The translations under genes were made by a program, and so were the position numbers. From assembly GCA_023411575.1 (NCBI GenBank), contig JAEYOP010000030.1, positions 263,876 to 327,875 of the forward strand: DNA of 64,000 bases, written 5' to 3'. The DNA is from Bacillota bacterium (GTDB lineage: Bacteria; Bacillota; Clostridia; Acetivibrionales; DTU013). Positions 26,489 through 34,658 of the stretch are shown piece by piece (position 1 is the stretch's first letter; each line of letters begins with the position of its first letter). Under the pieces are notes generated by a model. That model was not told the DNA's origin. It worked only from the letters and a program-made list of their open reading frames with translations, and made no database searches.

Positions 26489-26905
26489 TTACGACACCAG
26501 GATGTCGAATATTTTGATCACCTTATCCATGTAAACCTTCTGGCGGCTGTTAAAGGCCGGGGCAATCACCTTCAGCGTCTGGAGCAGCTGGCCTATGCCC
26601 ATGCCGCCCGCGCCGCCCGCGCCGCCGCTTTTCCCCATTTCCCGGAAATGATGCTTGATTCCCCGGTAGGTGCTGCTGTAATGGCTGCTCAGCCGGAAGG
26701 CCTCGCCGAAGGAGCCGCCCCTCACCGCGGGGAAAATGTCCGAAATGGAGGTCAGGGTATCCTGGAGGAGCGTCAGGCGGTCAGGCTGCGGAATTTCAAC
26801 GGGCTGCCCGTTTTCGTCCGCCCGGACGGGATTCTGCAGCTGTCTCATTCTTTGTATGACGAGCAATGCGTTCGTAATCGTTTCAATATCCATTTTTTGT
26901 TCCAT
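26489..26905 (-). CDS. Hypothetical protein with Gly-rich hinge
   Basis: 138 aa from the ATG at 26905 (GGTGA upstream). It is mostly helical (DIETITNALLVIQRMRQLQ near the start), with a Gly/Ala-rich hinge GGAGGAGGMG around residues 99-108 and a closing helical stretch. No signal peptide, no membrane helix and no catalytic motif recognised. It has its own terminator and sits divergent from the YesN-type gene. I do not recognise the family. Confidence 0.6.
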   Translation of the reverse strand: MEQKMDIETITNALLVIQRMRQLQNPVRADENGQPVEIPQPDRLTLLQDTLTSISDIFPAVRGGSFGEAFRLSSHYSSTYRGIKHHFREMGKSGGAGGAGGMGIGQLLQTLKVIAPAFNSRQKVYMDKVIKIFDILVS

Positions 26906-27028
26906 CGATCTATCACCGGTTTCCCATTTCACTACCTTATATTATGTCAAACCTGCGATAATGTTGCGTTCCCGGACCGGTGAATATGCCGGATGCACAT
27001 GCCGGTCCCATTTTACGGAAACGACATA

Positions 27029-27058
27029 TTGTCACAGGGCTGCGAATTGGGATATACT
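27029..27058 (+). promoter_or_regulatory. Predicted promoter for the two-component operon
   Basis: TTGTCA (27029-27034), 18-base spacer, TATACT (27053-27058). The implied leader is very short, since the RBS GGGGGTGG begins about 7 bases later. Confidence 0.5.
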
Positions 27059-27078
27059 TGATATGGGGGTGGTCTTAT

Positions 27079-28299
27079 TTGACTGGAATGGTGATCGCAG
27101 ACGACGAACTGCTTATAAGGCAAGGGCTCCAAACCATATCATGGACCGATTACGGCATCGAAATCAAGGGGATCGCATCCAACGGGACGGAGGCCCTTTC
27201 CCTGATTGAGTGCACTTTTCCGGAAATACTCCTGACCGACATCCGGATGCCCGGAATGGACGGCCTGAGGCTGATCCAGGCGGCCAAAAAGCTTCTGCCG
27301 GACATCAAGTCCATCCTGCTGACGGGGTACCAGGATTTCGGCTATGCCCACTCGGCCATCCAGCTCGGCGCCATGGGTTACATCCTGAAGCCTTCCGATC
27401 CGGACGAGATCATCCGCACGGTCCTGAAGGCCAAGGAGCAGGTGGACGCCGAGCAGGCGGAAAAGCGCAGCCGGGAGAGGATCCGCCAGCAGATCGACGG
27501 GGTGCAGAATATTCTGATCCAGTCCTTTTTAACGGATCTGCTGTACGGGCGGATCACGGATGCCGCCGTGATCTCCGAAACCTGCCGGAAATACGATATT
27601 TGCTTCAGCAACGCCATCGTCCTGCTCGTCGAAGCCGGCCTGGAAGGCCGGGAACCGGACGGCGGGCTGATGCCGGGGCTGAAAGAGGAGATCCGGGGAG
27701 TGCTGTCCGACCTGAATACCGTATATACCGTCGATATGGATTCCACCTCCGTCTGCGCCGTTATCGAATTTCCTGCGGCGGCGGTGCCGGAACAGGACAT
27801 TGTCCTGTCCATGGCGGCGGGGGTGCGGAATCATCTGGAAAGCCTCCTGGGCATCCATGCCGGCGTCGGAACGGGAATGTACTGCAGGAGCGCGTCGGAG
27901 CTCCACAGGGGCTACCTCCAGGCGCTGAACGCGATCCGGACCGGAACGATTCCTGCCAGGAACGCTACGGTCAAGAACATCCTGGACTTTATCGAAAGCC
28001 GTTTCATGGAGGATATTACGCTCCTTATGGCTTCCGAGCACGTTTATATGAACCATATCTATTTAAGCCGGCTGATCAAGAAGGAAACCGGCGAGAATTT
28101 CATCGACATCCTGACCCGCGCCCGGCTGCGGAAAGCCTGCGAAATGCTGCGGGAAACCAGCCTGAAAACCTATGAAATCTCCGAAATGGTCGGCATAAAG
28201 GATTCTGGCTATTTCAGCCAGGTGTTCAAGAAACGGTTCGGGGTAACGCCTTCGGAGTACAGGGAAAACGCATTGTCTTCAACGAGGTCAAAGGGATGA
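27079..28299 (+). CDS. YesN-type response regulator, AraC family
   Basis: 406 aa from the TTG at 27079, preceded by GGGGGTGG; an ATG at 27088 is the alternative. The N-terminal receiver (MVIADDELLIRQGL) has its phosphoacceptor aspartate in LLTDIRMPGMDG and lysine in YILKPSD. A middle region of unknown fold follows, and the C-terminus is an AraC-type double helix-turn-helix ending GYFSQVFKKRFGVTPSEYR. It is coupled to the kinase gene by a 4-base overlap. Such pairs normally control transporter or polysaccharide-use genes. The neighbouring nitrogenase-like/ABC operon is a possible target, but this is inference. Confidence 0.9.
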   Translation: MTGMVIADDELLIRQGLQTISWTDYGIEIKGIASNGTEALSLIECTFPEILLTDIRMPGMDGLRLIQAAKKLLPDIKSILLTGYQDFGYAHSAIQLGAMGYILKPSDPDEIIRTVLKAKEQVDAEQAEKRSRERIRQQIDGVQNILIQSFLTDLLYGRITDAAVISETCRKYDICFSNAIVLLVEAGLEGREPDGGLMPGLKEEIRGVLSDLNTVYTVDMDSTSVCAVIEFPAAAVPEQDIVLSMAAGVRNHLESLLGIHAGVGTGMYCRSASELHRGYLQALNAIRTGTIPARNATVKNILDFIESRFMEDITLLMASEHVYMNHIYLSRLIKKETGENFIDILTRARLRKACEMLRETSLKTYEISEMVGIKDSGYFSQVFKKRFGVTPSEYRENALSSTRSKG

Positions 28300-30056
28300 A
28301 AATCATAGCGAAGCGCCTCAATGACATGCCCATCAAAAACAAGCTGCTGCTTGCGTTTCTATTGCTGATCATCCTGCCGGTCATGCTGATCGGCTTTTTT
28401 TCCTTCTACACCTCCAAGGGCCTGCTCAAGCAGAAAACCGAACAGTATACCAGCGATGTCCTTATGGAAACGGGCGAGAATGTGGACGTGAAGCTTCGGG
28501 AAATCGAACGGCTGTCCTTTCAGATCGTGTCCAGCATGCCCATCCAGCAGTCTTTGCGGAAAGCCAACAAGGGGGTCACGGACGAGTATGAAAAAATCGA
28601 TGTGGAACAGACGATCGATACCCAGCTGAAGGGCTTCCTTACGCCGGAGCTGGACATTGCCGCCATCCGGATCATCTCGCTTTCGGGGATCACCTATTAT
28701 GTCAATCCGGGTTCCATTGCCTTCGGCAACGTCGACGGCGAAAAGGAAATTCTGGAGAAAGGGGTCGGAAGCGCCGTATGGTTCAAGACGGAGCCCCGCT
28801 ACGGCACCATAACCGTGGGCAGGGCCATCAACAGCATTGTCAACCAGGAAATGATCGGCTTTCTGTTCATAAACCTCCGGGAAAGCTCCCTCTACAACAT
28901 TTATAAAAAGACGGAGCTGTTCAAAAACGGGGAGATTTACATCATCGACAAGGAAGGGTCCATCCTTTCCCACAAGGACAAGAAGCTTCTGAACACCTTT
29001 GTCGGCGACGCGGCGGAAGGGATCACCCTCGACAGCCTGCGGGACAATTTTATCACCGCCTCCGTCAACTCAAAGATGTATTATATTGCTTCCAGGGCGA
29101 TCAACAACGCCCATTGGAAAATCATCGCCATCATCCCGACAGAGCAGTATGAAGGCGACATCCTCCGGCTCCGCAGTTGGACGATCATCATCTGCGCCTC
29201 CTGCTGCCTGCTGGCCCTGCTGATTTCCCTGGCCCTGTCGGGCAGCATATCCCTGCCGCTGCGCAAGCTTTCCTCCATGATGGAGAGGGTCGGAAAGGGG
29301 GATTTCAGCGTATCGATTTCCTATGATTCGAAGGATGAGGTGGGGATCCTGAGCAGCCATTTCAACAAGATGGTCGCCCAGGTGCAGAAGCTGATCCAGG
29401 AGGTCTACCAGGAGCAATACCTCACCCAGAAGGCGGAGCTCAAATCCCTCCGGATGCAGATCAATCCCCATTTCCTGTACAATACGCTGGAATCGATCAA
29501 CTGGATGGCCCGCATCAAAGGCGCGCCCGAAATAGGGGATATGGTCAAGGCGCTGGGGGATCTGATGCGGGTGAGCATCAGCGGCGAGGATTTCATCCCG
29601 GTCGGGGAGGAAGTGGGAAACGTCGTCAATTACCTCAAGATACAGAATTTCCGGTATGGGGACCGGTTTGAGGTCCGGATTCATATTGAGCCGGACATTG
29701 AAAAGATCCTGGTGCCGAAGCTCATTTTGCAGCCCATCGTCGAAAATGCCATTGTTCACGGCCTGGAGGAGAAGGTTGGCAATGGGCGGATTGAAATTAC
29801 CGGCGTATTGGAGGAGGGCAACATCGTCATTACGGTTGCCGACAACGGGGTCGGGATGGAGGAGGAGAAAGCGGCGGTCATCCTGGACGACGGCGGGGAG
29901 GAAGCCGCCCACGGCGACAACCATACCCATATCGGCCTGAAAAATGTGGACCGCCGGATCAAGCTGTATTACGGGCAGCAATACGGCCTTTCCGTCGCTT
30001 CGGTTCCCGGAAGCGGAACAACGGTGCGGGCGGTTCTTCCCATGGAGCAGAATTAA
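28296..30056 (+). CDS. YesM-type membrane sensor histidine kinase
   Basis: 586 aa. Two membrane helices (about residues 16-37 and 290-312) flank an extracytoplasmic Cache-like sensor domain. HAMP (about 313-365), a coiled coil, the His-kinase phosphoacceptor motif RMQINPHFLYNTLESINWMA (H392), and an ATPase domain with an N-box (PIVENAIVHGL) and G-boxes (VADNGVGM, HIGLKNVDRR) follow. It senses an external signal and phosphorylates the AraC-type regulator. The start overlaps the regulator stop by four bases (ATGA). Confidence 0.93.
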   Translation: MKIIAKRLNDMPIKNKLLLAFLLLIILPVMLIGFFSFYTSKGLLKQKTEQYTSDVLMETGENVDVKLREIERLSFQIVSSMPIQQSLRKANKGVTDEYEKIDVEQTIDTQLKGFLTPELDIAAIRIISLSGITYYVNPGSIAFGNVDGEKEILEKGVGSAVWFKTEPRYGTITVGRAINSIVNQEMIGFLFINLRESSLYNIYKKTELFKNGEIYIIDKEGSILSHKDKKLLNTFVGDAAEGITLDSLRDNFITASVNSKMYYIASRAINNAHWKIIAIIPTEQYEGDILRLRSWTIIICASCCLLALLISLALSGSISLPLRKLSSMMERVGKGDFSVSISYDSKDEVGILSSHFNKMVAQVQKLIQEVYQEQYLTQKAELKSLRMQINPHFLYNTLESINWMARIKGAPEIGDMVKALGDLMRVSISGEDFIPVGEEVGNVVNYLKIQNFRYGDRFEVRIHIEPDIEKILVPKLILQPIVENAIVHGLEEKVGNGRIEITGVLEEGNIVITVADNGVGMEEEKAAVILDDGGEEAAHGDNHTHIGLKNVDRRIKLYYGQQYGLSVASVPGSGTTVRAVLPMEQN

Positions 30057-30085
30057 ATTTTTTTGGGAAATTTATACTTTCGTAC

Positions 30086-30114
30086 TTGACAAAATTCAAT
30101 TTGCAGCATAAAAT
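30086..30114 (+). promoter_or_regulatory. Strong predicted promoter of the nitrogenase-like operon
   Basis: TTGACA (30086-30091, perfect), exact 17-base spacer, TAAAAT (30109-30114). Transcription would begin near 30121, giving a 230-base untranslated leader. Confidence 0.75.
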
Positions 30115-30120
30115 ATATAA

Positions 30121-30349
30121 AAACGATAGGTATACTTTGGTTAAAAGAGAATAGCACGTTGCAAAGTTGACCAGAAAACTGGAGGCTAAGTTCATCTAAA
30201 CATGAGCTTGGCCTTTTTGTATTTGCCGCCGCAGGAGCCGGGCTGCGGCCTTCGGGGAGCAGACAGCGGCCCGGGGAGCAAACTGCTGCAGAGGAAGCGG
30301 AGCCGGATTTCCGCAGGTTTCCAACAAAGAAAAGAATGGAGGAAGAAGC
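30121..30349 (+). promoter_or_regulatory. Structured 5' leader with attenuator hairpin
   Basis: The leader carries a small stem CCAG-AAAA-CTGG (30171-30182). Immediately after it comes a 13-pair hairpin: AGGCTAAGTTCAT (30183-30195) with ATGAGCTTGGCCT (30202-30214, two G-U pairs) around CTAAAC, followed by T residues to 30218. That is an intrinsic terminator 130 bases before the first start codon. The upstream 60 bases could form a sensing domain. It lacks the T-box GGTGG element and the SAM-I core, and I could not match it to any riboswitch class I know. Confidence 0.65.
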
Positions 30350-31684
30350 TTGGCTGAATTTATGGAACGCGCTAAATTTTCTTGTGCTCTCGGAGGAGCA
30401 TTGACCACCATCGCGGGGATCCCCCGGGTGGTTCCCATCGTACATGCGGCGGGAGGCTGCGCCACGGCCCTGTCCAACACCTACAACCTGGCGTCGGGCT
30501 ACCGGGGCGTGGGGTATTGCGGAGGGACCATGATCCCTACGTCCAATATTTCCGAAAACAACATCGTATTCGGCGGGGAAAAGAGGCTGGAGGAGCAGAT
30601 CGAACACTCGCTGCGGATCCTGGACGGCGACCTTTATGTGGTCGTAACGGGCTGCCAGGTGGAAATCATCGGGGACGACGCCGTCGGCATCGCCCGGAGA
30701 TTCCGGGACCGGAAAGTGGTGGGGGCAAGCACCCCGGGCTTCCTGGGGAATTCCTTCAAGGGGTACGACTCCGTGCTGAACACGCTCATTTCAGAGGTGG
30801 TCGAGCCGTCGGCGGCGAAGGAGGGAAAAACCGTCAACCTCCTGGGGACGGTTCCCGGACACGACGTGTTTTATCTCGGCAACCTGAATGAAATCAAAAG
30901 GCTCCTGGAGCGGATCGGCGTCAGGGCCAACACGTTTTTCGGAACGGGAGAGAATGTCGCCGCCATCCGCGGATACGGGAAAGCCTCCCTGAACATCGTT
31001 TTTTCCACCCAGGCCGGAGTCGGGCCTGCCCGGACCTTTGAAGCCGTGCACGGCATCCCGTACCTTTTCGCCGATCTGCCCGTGGGCCCCACGGGGACCA
31101 GGGAATTCCTGCACAAGGTCGGGAAGGCGCTGGAGGTGGACGAGAAAACGGTGGAGAAAGTCCTTCGCGAGGAGGAAGATACCTATTATTCCTTCCTGGA
31201 GCGGATCGTAGACATCTATTCGGATATTGACTTCCAGCGGTATGCCGTTGTGGCGGCGGACAGCTATTACGCCTTTCCGCTGACCCGCTTCCTGGCCAAT
31301 GACCTGGGGTGGATCCCCCACCTGACCTCCATCAACGATATTGAATCGGAGGAGGAACAGCTGGAATACCGCGCCAAATTTGAAGGGATCGATTCCGAAT
31401 CAAAGCCCCTGGTCCTTTTCGAGCGAAACGTGGGAGCGCTGGCGAAGAACATCCGGGACAGCTGGCCTTATAACAACAACCAGAAATATTACGACGCCTT
31501 CAGCCCCGCCTATGTGATCGGGACGGGCGTGGAGCGGGGAATTGCGGAGAAGATCGGCGCGGGCTTCCTGGCGGTGGCTTTCCCGGTCAGCAACCGGGTG
31601 GTCCTGAGCAAGGGCTACACCGGCTTCCGGGGAGCGCTGACGCTGGTGGAGGACCTGCTGTCGTCCCTGGTGGCGGCGCGCTAA
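30350..31684 (+). CDS. Nitrogenase component 1-like protein (NifK/NifE-like subunit)
   Basis: 444 aa from a TTG behind GGAGGAAG. Three cysteines sit where component 1 proteins bind the P-cluster: C12 (SCALGGAL), C37 in HAAGGC, and C102 in TGCQVEIIGDD, the last being the conserved GDD motif. An extra C57 lies in GYCGGTM. At the position of the NifD cofactor cysteine, hand alignment puts S220 (LNIVFSTQAG), so this looks like the non-cofactor partner subunit. NLLGTVPG then GNLNEIKRLLERIG is family-typical. It presumably forms a heterotetramer with the next gene product. It is clearly not a classical nitrogenase, since nifHDKENB context is absent. The substrate is unknown. Confidence 0.82.
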   Translation: MAEFMERAKFSCALGGALTTIAGIPRVVPIVHAAGGCATALSNTYNLASGYRGVGYCGGTMIPTSNISENNIVFGGEKRLEEQIEHSLRILDGDLYVVVTGCQVEIIGDDAVGIARRFRDRKVVGASTPGFLGNSFKGYDSVLNTLISEVVEPSAAKEGKTVNLLGTVPGHDVFYLGNLNEIKRLLERIGVRANTFFGTGENVAAIRGYGKASLNIVFSTQAGVGPARTFEAVHGIPYLFADLPVGPTGTREFLHKVGKALEVDEKTVEKVLREEEDTYYSFLERIVDIYSDIDFQRYAVVAADSYYAFPLTRFLANDLGWIPHLTSINDIESEEEQLEYRAKFEGIDSESKPLVLFERNVGALAKNIRDSWPYNNNQKYYDAFSPAYVIGTGVERGIAEKIGAGFLAVAFPVSNRVVLSKGYTGFRGALTLVEDLLSSLVAAR

Positions 31685-31723
31685 GGGCATAGCCGCCCCT
31701 AAATTGAGAAGGAGGGTACTTTT

Positions 31724-33256
31724 ATGTCCAATTATTCGGATACGTTAACCTATGATTTTTTGAAGGCGGACGCCCCGCCGACCCGGGAGGAGCGCATCGG
31801 CGCCTGCATCGCCTTCTGCGGCTCCTGCGGGCAGCTGAAGGAAGGCATCCGCTCGGGCTGCGCCCAGCTGCAGAGCCGGAAATTTTCCCAGAGCGGCGGC
31901 TGCCAGCTGACCCTGGCCGTCGGCATCGTCAGCAGCCTGACCAATGTGGTCATAATCATCCATTCCCCCCTGGGCTGCTGCTCCAGCTTCGTCGGCACCG
32001 GCGGCCTGCGCAAGACCATGCGCGCGTCGAAAGGCAAAAAGGACGAAGATTTTGTGTGGATTCACACAAACCTGGATGAAAACGACGTGGTCCAGGGCGG
32101 TGTGGAAAAACTCCGGAAAGCGGTCCTCTATGCGGAAAAGGAATACCACCCCGAGGCCATCCTCATTGCCAACGGCTGCGTGCCCGGAATTATCGGCGAC
32201 GACGTGGATTCCCTGGTCACGGAGCTGTCGGGCCGGATTTCGGCCAAAATCGTGCCGGTACACTGCGAGGGGTTCAAGAGCAAATTCGTCGCTTCCGGGT
32301 ACGATTCGGCCTACCACGGCTTCCTCCGGTATTTGCTGGAACCGGTCAAGCGCTATGAAAGCCCGGTTCCACGGGAGGAGCGGGATGCCCGGGAACGCTG
32401 GCAGATCAGCCGGACGGTTAACCTCTTTAATGTGGGCTCCAACAGCAGCGGGGACGAAGCGGAGCTTTCCAGGCTCGTAAGCGCCCTGGGGCTGATTCCG
32501 CGGGTGCTGCCCCTTCACGCGTCCCTGGAGGACCTGGCCCGCATCGGGGAAGCGGCTCTCAACGTCAGCATCTGCGCGACCCATGACGATTACCTCCTGG
32601 GACACCTGAAGCAGCGCTTCGGAACGGACTATCTCATCGACACGCTGCCCATCGGCATAAAAAATACAAACCAGTGGATTCGCAGGATCGCGGGGTATTT
32701 TCACCTGGAGGACGAGGCGGAACGGCTTATCCGGTTTGAGAACGAGCAGTTGGGAAAAGCGCTGGAGCCCATCAAAAAGGTGCTGGCGGGCAAGACCATC
32801 TATGTCGGCGGCGGAGAGACCCGGATCATCACCACGGCGGAATTTTTCACCTCCCTGGGTATGAAGCCCCTGGGCGTCAAGGCCCACAACGTGGACCGGT
32901 TCGTGGAGGAGATGCTGGACGATATCGACCATCCGGACCTGGTGGTGGAGGTAGGCGCGGGCCAGCCGGCGGAGGAACTGAATCACCTCAACCGCCTGAA
33001 GCCCGATCTGTACGTCGGCCATATGGGAGCCAACGGCTGGGCGTCCAGGCTGGGCGTCCCCAATCTTCCCCTCTTCGGGCAGACCCTGAATTACATGGGA
33101 TATGCGGGCGCCTTCGAGCTGGCCAGAAAGGCGGCCAAGGTGCTCAAAAACACCAATTTCGTCCGGAACATCTCCTCCCATGTGCGGCTGCCGTTGAGCG
33201 AGGCCTGGTTCGCGGAGAATCCCGCGGACAATATCAAGGAGAACGAAATTTATTGA
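31724..33256 (+). CDS. Nitrogenase component 1-like protein (NifD-like, cofactor-type subunit)
   Basis: 510 aa, RBS AAGGAGG. P-cluster-type cysteines are C60 (SGGCQLTLA), C85 in HSPLGC and C152 in GCVPGIIGDD. By hand alignment C284 (LNVSICATHDD) falls on the NifD cofactor-ligating cysteine, whereas the homocitrate-side histidine position (A. vinelandii H442) is P449. A metallocluster held by Cys is thus plausible but not a standard FeMo-co site. The N-terminus has an extra CX3CX2CX10C set (C28, C32, C35, C46) absent from NifD. This resembles the group of nitrogenase-like reductases that includes methylthio-alkane reductase. Function inferred only. Confidence 0.82.
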   Translation: MSNYSDTLTYDFLKADAPPTREERIGACIAFCGSCGQLKEGIRSGCAQLQSRKFSQSGGCQLTLAVGIVSSLTNVVIIIHSPLGCCSSFVGTGGLRKTMRASKGKKDEDFVWIHTNLDENDVVQGGVEKLRKAVLYAEKEYHPEAILIANGCVPGIIGDDVDSLVTELSGRISAKIVPVHCEGFKSKFVASGYDSAYHGFLRYLLEPVKRYESPVPREERDARERWQISRTVNLFNVGSNSSGDEAELSRLVSALGLIPRVLPLHASLEDLARIGEAALNVSICATHDDYLLGHLKQRFGTDYLIDTLPIGIKNTNQWIRRIAGYFHLEDEAERLIRFENEQLGKALEPIKKVLAGKTIYVGGGETRIITTAEFFTSLGMKPLGVKAHNVDRFVEEMLDDIDHPDLVVEVGAGQPAEELNHLNRLKPDLYVGHMGANGWASRLGVPNLPLFGQTLNYMGYAGAFELARKAAKVLKNTNFVRNISSHVRLPLSEAWFAENPADNIKENEIY

Positions 33257-33280
33257 AGGAGCAGGAAACGGAGGATCGCC

Positions 33281-34264
33281 ATGTGCGTTGCAGAAAGCAA
33301 TTTAGCAATCGTAAACAACCTGACGGAATTAATCGGCAATACGCCGATCTTGAGGCCGGCCGCCTTTAAAAAGCTTGCCGGGATCAACGAAGCGGAGCTG
33401 CTGCTGAAGCTGGAATATTACAACCCCCTCGGAAGCGTAAAAGACCGGATCGCCTATGCGATGATCACGGATGCAGAGCAAAGGGGGCTCCTGACCCACG
33501 ACTCCGTCCTCATCGAGCCTTCCAGCGGAAATACGGGGGTGGGGCTCGCTTTTGTGGCGGCAGCCAGGAAATACAAGCTGATCATTACCATGCCCGATAC
33601 CATGAGTCAAGAGAGAAGGAGCCTTCTGACGGCCTTGGGGGCCGAGCTGGTCCTGACCCCGGGCGCCCTGGGGATGAAGGGCGCCATCCGGAAGGCGGAG
33701 GAACTGAGCATTCAGATTCCCAACGCCATCATCCTCCAGCAGTTCGACAATCCGGCCAACCCGGAGATTCACCGGAAAACCACGGGCCCCGAGATCTGGG
33801 AGGCGACCCGCGGCGAGGCGGACATCCTGGTGGCGGGGGTCGGCACGGGAGGCACCGTCACCGGCGCCGGTGGGTATCTGAAGGAAAAAAAGCCCGGCGT
33901 TCAAATCGTGGCAGTGGAGCCGGCCGCCTCAAGCGTGCTGTCCGGCGGGCCCATAGGGCCGCATAAGATCCAGGGGATCGGAGCCGGATTCATCCCGGGC
34001 GTGCTGGACTTGAAGCTGGTGGATGAAATTTACAGGGTGTGGAACGAGGAGGCCATCGACACCTCCCGCGTGCTCGCCAGGGAAGAGGGGCTGCTGGTGG
34101 GCATCTCCTCGGGAGCAGCGGCTTTTGCGGCGGCCAAGGTGGCCAACCGCCCCGAGAACAAGGGAAAGACCGTCGTAGCCATATTGCCCGACACCGGCGA
34201 GCGCTACCTGTCCACCGAGCTGTTTAACAAGGCGGTGGAGGAAAAAAGCCGGTACTGGTATTAA
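33281..34264 (+). CDS. cysK: Cysteine synthase (O-acetylserine sulfhydrylase)
   Basis: 327 aa PLP enzyme. The lysine motif is NPLGSVKDRIA, the phosphate/substrate loops SSGNTG and GTGGTVTGAGGYL, and the C-terminal serine that contacts the PLP ring is in LPDTGERYLST. It makes L-cysteine from O-acetylserine and sulfide in the cytoplasm. The unusual point is its place: 24 bases after the NifD-like gene and before a NifX-like gene, inside one operon with an importer. That suggests the reductase releases sulfide or a thiol which this enzyme captures. RBS CGGAGGA. Confidence 0.93.
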   Translation: MCVAESNLAIVNNLTELIGNTPILRPAAFKKLAGINEAELLLKLEYYNPLGSVKDRIAYAMITDAEQRGLLTHDSVLIEPSSGNTGVGLAFVAAARKYKLIITMPDTMSQERRSLLTALGAELVLTPGALGMKGAIRKAEELSIQIPNAIILQQFDNPANPEIHRKTTGPEIWEATRGEADILVAGVGTGGTVTGAGGYLKEKKPGVQIVAVEPAASSVLSGGPIGPHKIQGIGAGFIPGVLDLKLVDEIYRVWNEEAIDTSRVLAREEGLLVGISSGAAAFAAAKVANRPENKGKTVVAILPDTGERYLSTELFNKAVEEKSRYWY

Positions 34265-34280
34265 AGGAGAGGAGTGCGCC

Positions 34281-34631
34281 ATGAAGTACAGGATCGCAGT
34301 CGGCACAAAGGATGATGTGAATGTGACCGAACATTTCGGGCAATGCGGGCGTTTCCTTCTCATCGATGTGGACCAGGAGAAGGATGAAATCACCGTCGCG
34401 GGGGAGAGGTTCACCCCCTGCTCGTCCCGATGCGGCGAGCACCGGGAGCAGCAGATCCGGGACAAGATCGACGCCCTTGGAGACTGTCGGATCATTCTGG
34501 TGAAGCAGCTGGGCGGCTGGTCGGAGAAGCAGCTGAACCACCGGGGGCTCATCGGGCTTCAATACCAGGGGGCGGTGGACGAGGCCCTGAAACGGATCCG
34601 CCATGCCTACCGGAAGCATAAATTCGGATGA
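34281..34631 (+). CDS. NifX/NafY-like metallocofactor-binding domain protein
   Basis: 116 aa. The start RIAVGTKDDVNVTEHFGQCGRF is the signature of the dinitrogenase iron-molybdenum cofactor family (residues 4-25 in part), which also includes the NifB tail. The HFG motif and a nearby Cys-rich loop (CSSRCGEH) could bind a cluster. In nitrogen fixation such proteins carry cofactor precursors to the apo-enzyme. Here it would serve the two component 1-like subunits. Its presence without nifB, nifE or nifN supports a dedicated maturation or storage step. AGGAGAGGAG precedes the ATG; 16 bases after cysK. Confidence 0.82.
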   Translation: MKYRIAVGTKDDVNVTEHFGQCGRFLLIDVDQEKDEITVAGERFTPCSSRCGEHREQQIRDKIDALGDCRIILVKQLGGWSEKQLNHRGLIGLQYQGAVDEALKRIRHAYRKHKFG

Positions 34632-34658
34632 AAGAAATCCGCAGGAAAGGAGAAGCAT

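Noticed and set aside
30121..30349. Known riboswitch or T-box in the leader
   Set aside because: The consensus elements of T-box, SAM-I and other classes I checked by eye are absent. I keep it only as an unidentified structured leader.
31745..33181. 478-codon minus-strand frame opposite the NifD-like gene
   Set aside because: Antisense shadow; the plus-strand product has strong family motifs.
30350..33256. Reading the pair as true nitrogenase NifDK or as a tetrapyrrole reductase (BchNB, CfbD)
   Set aside because: No nifH, nifE, nifN or nifB in the locus and the cofactor His is missing, which speaks against nitrogen fixation. The cysK and importer genes do not fit chlorophyll or F430 synthesis. 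Not excluded without a phylogeny.
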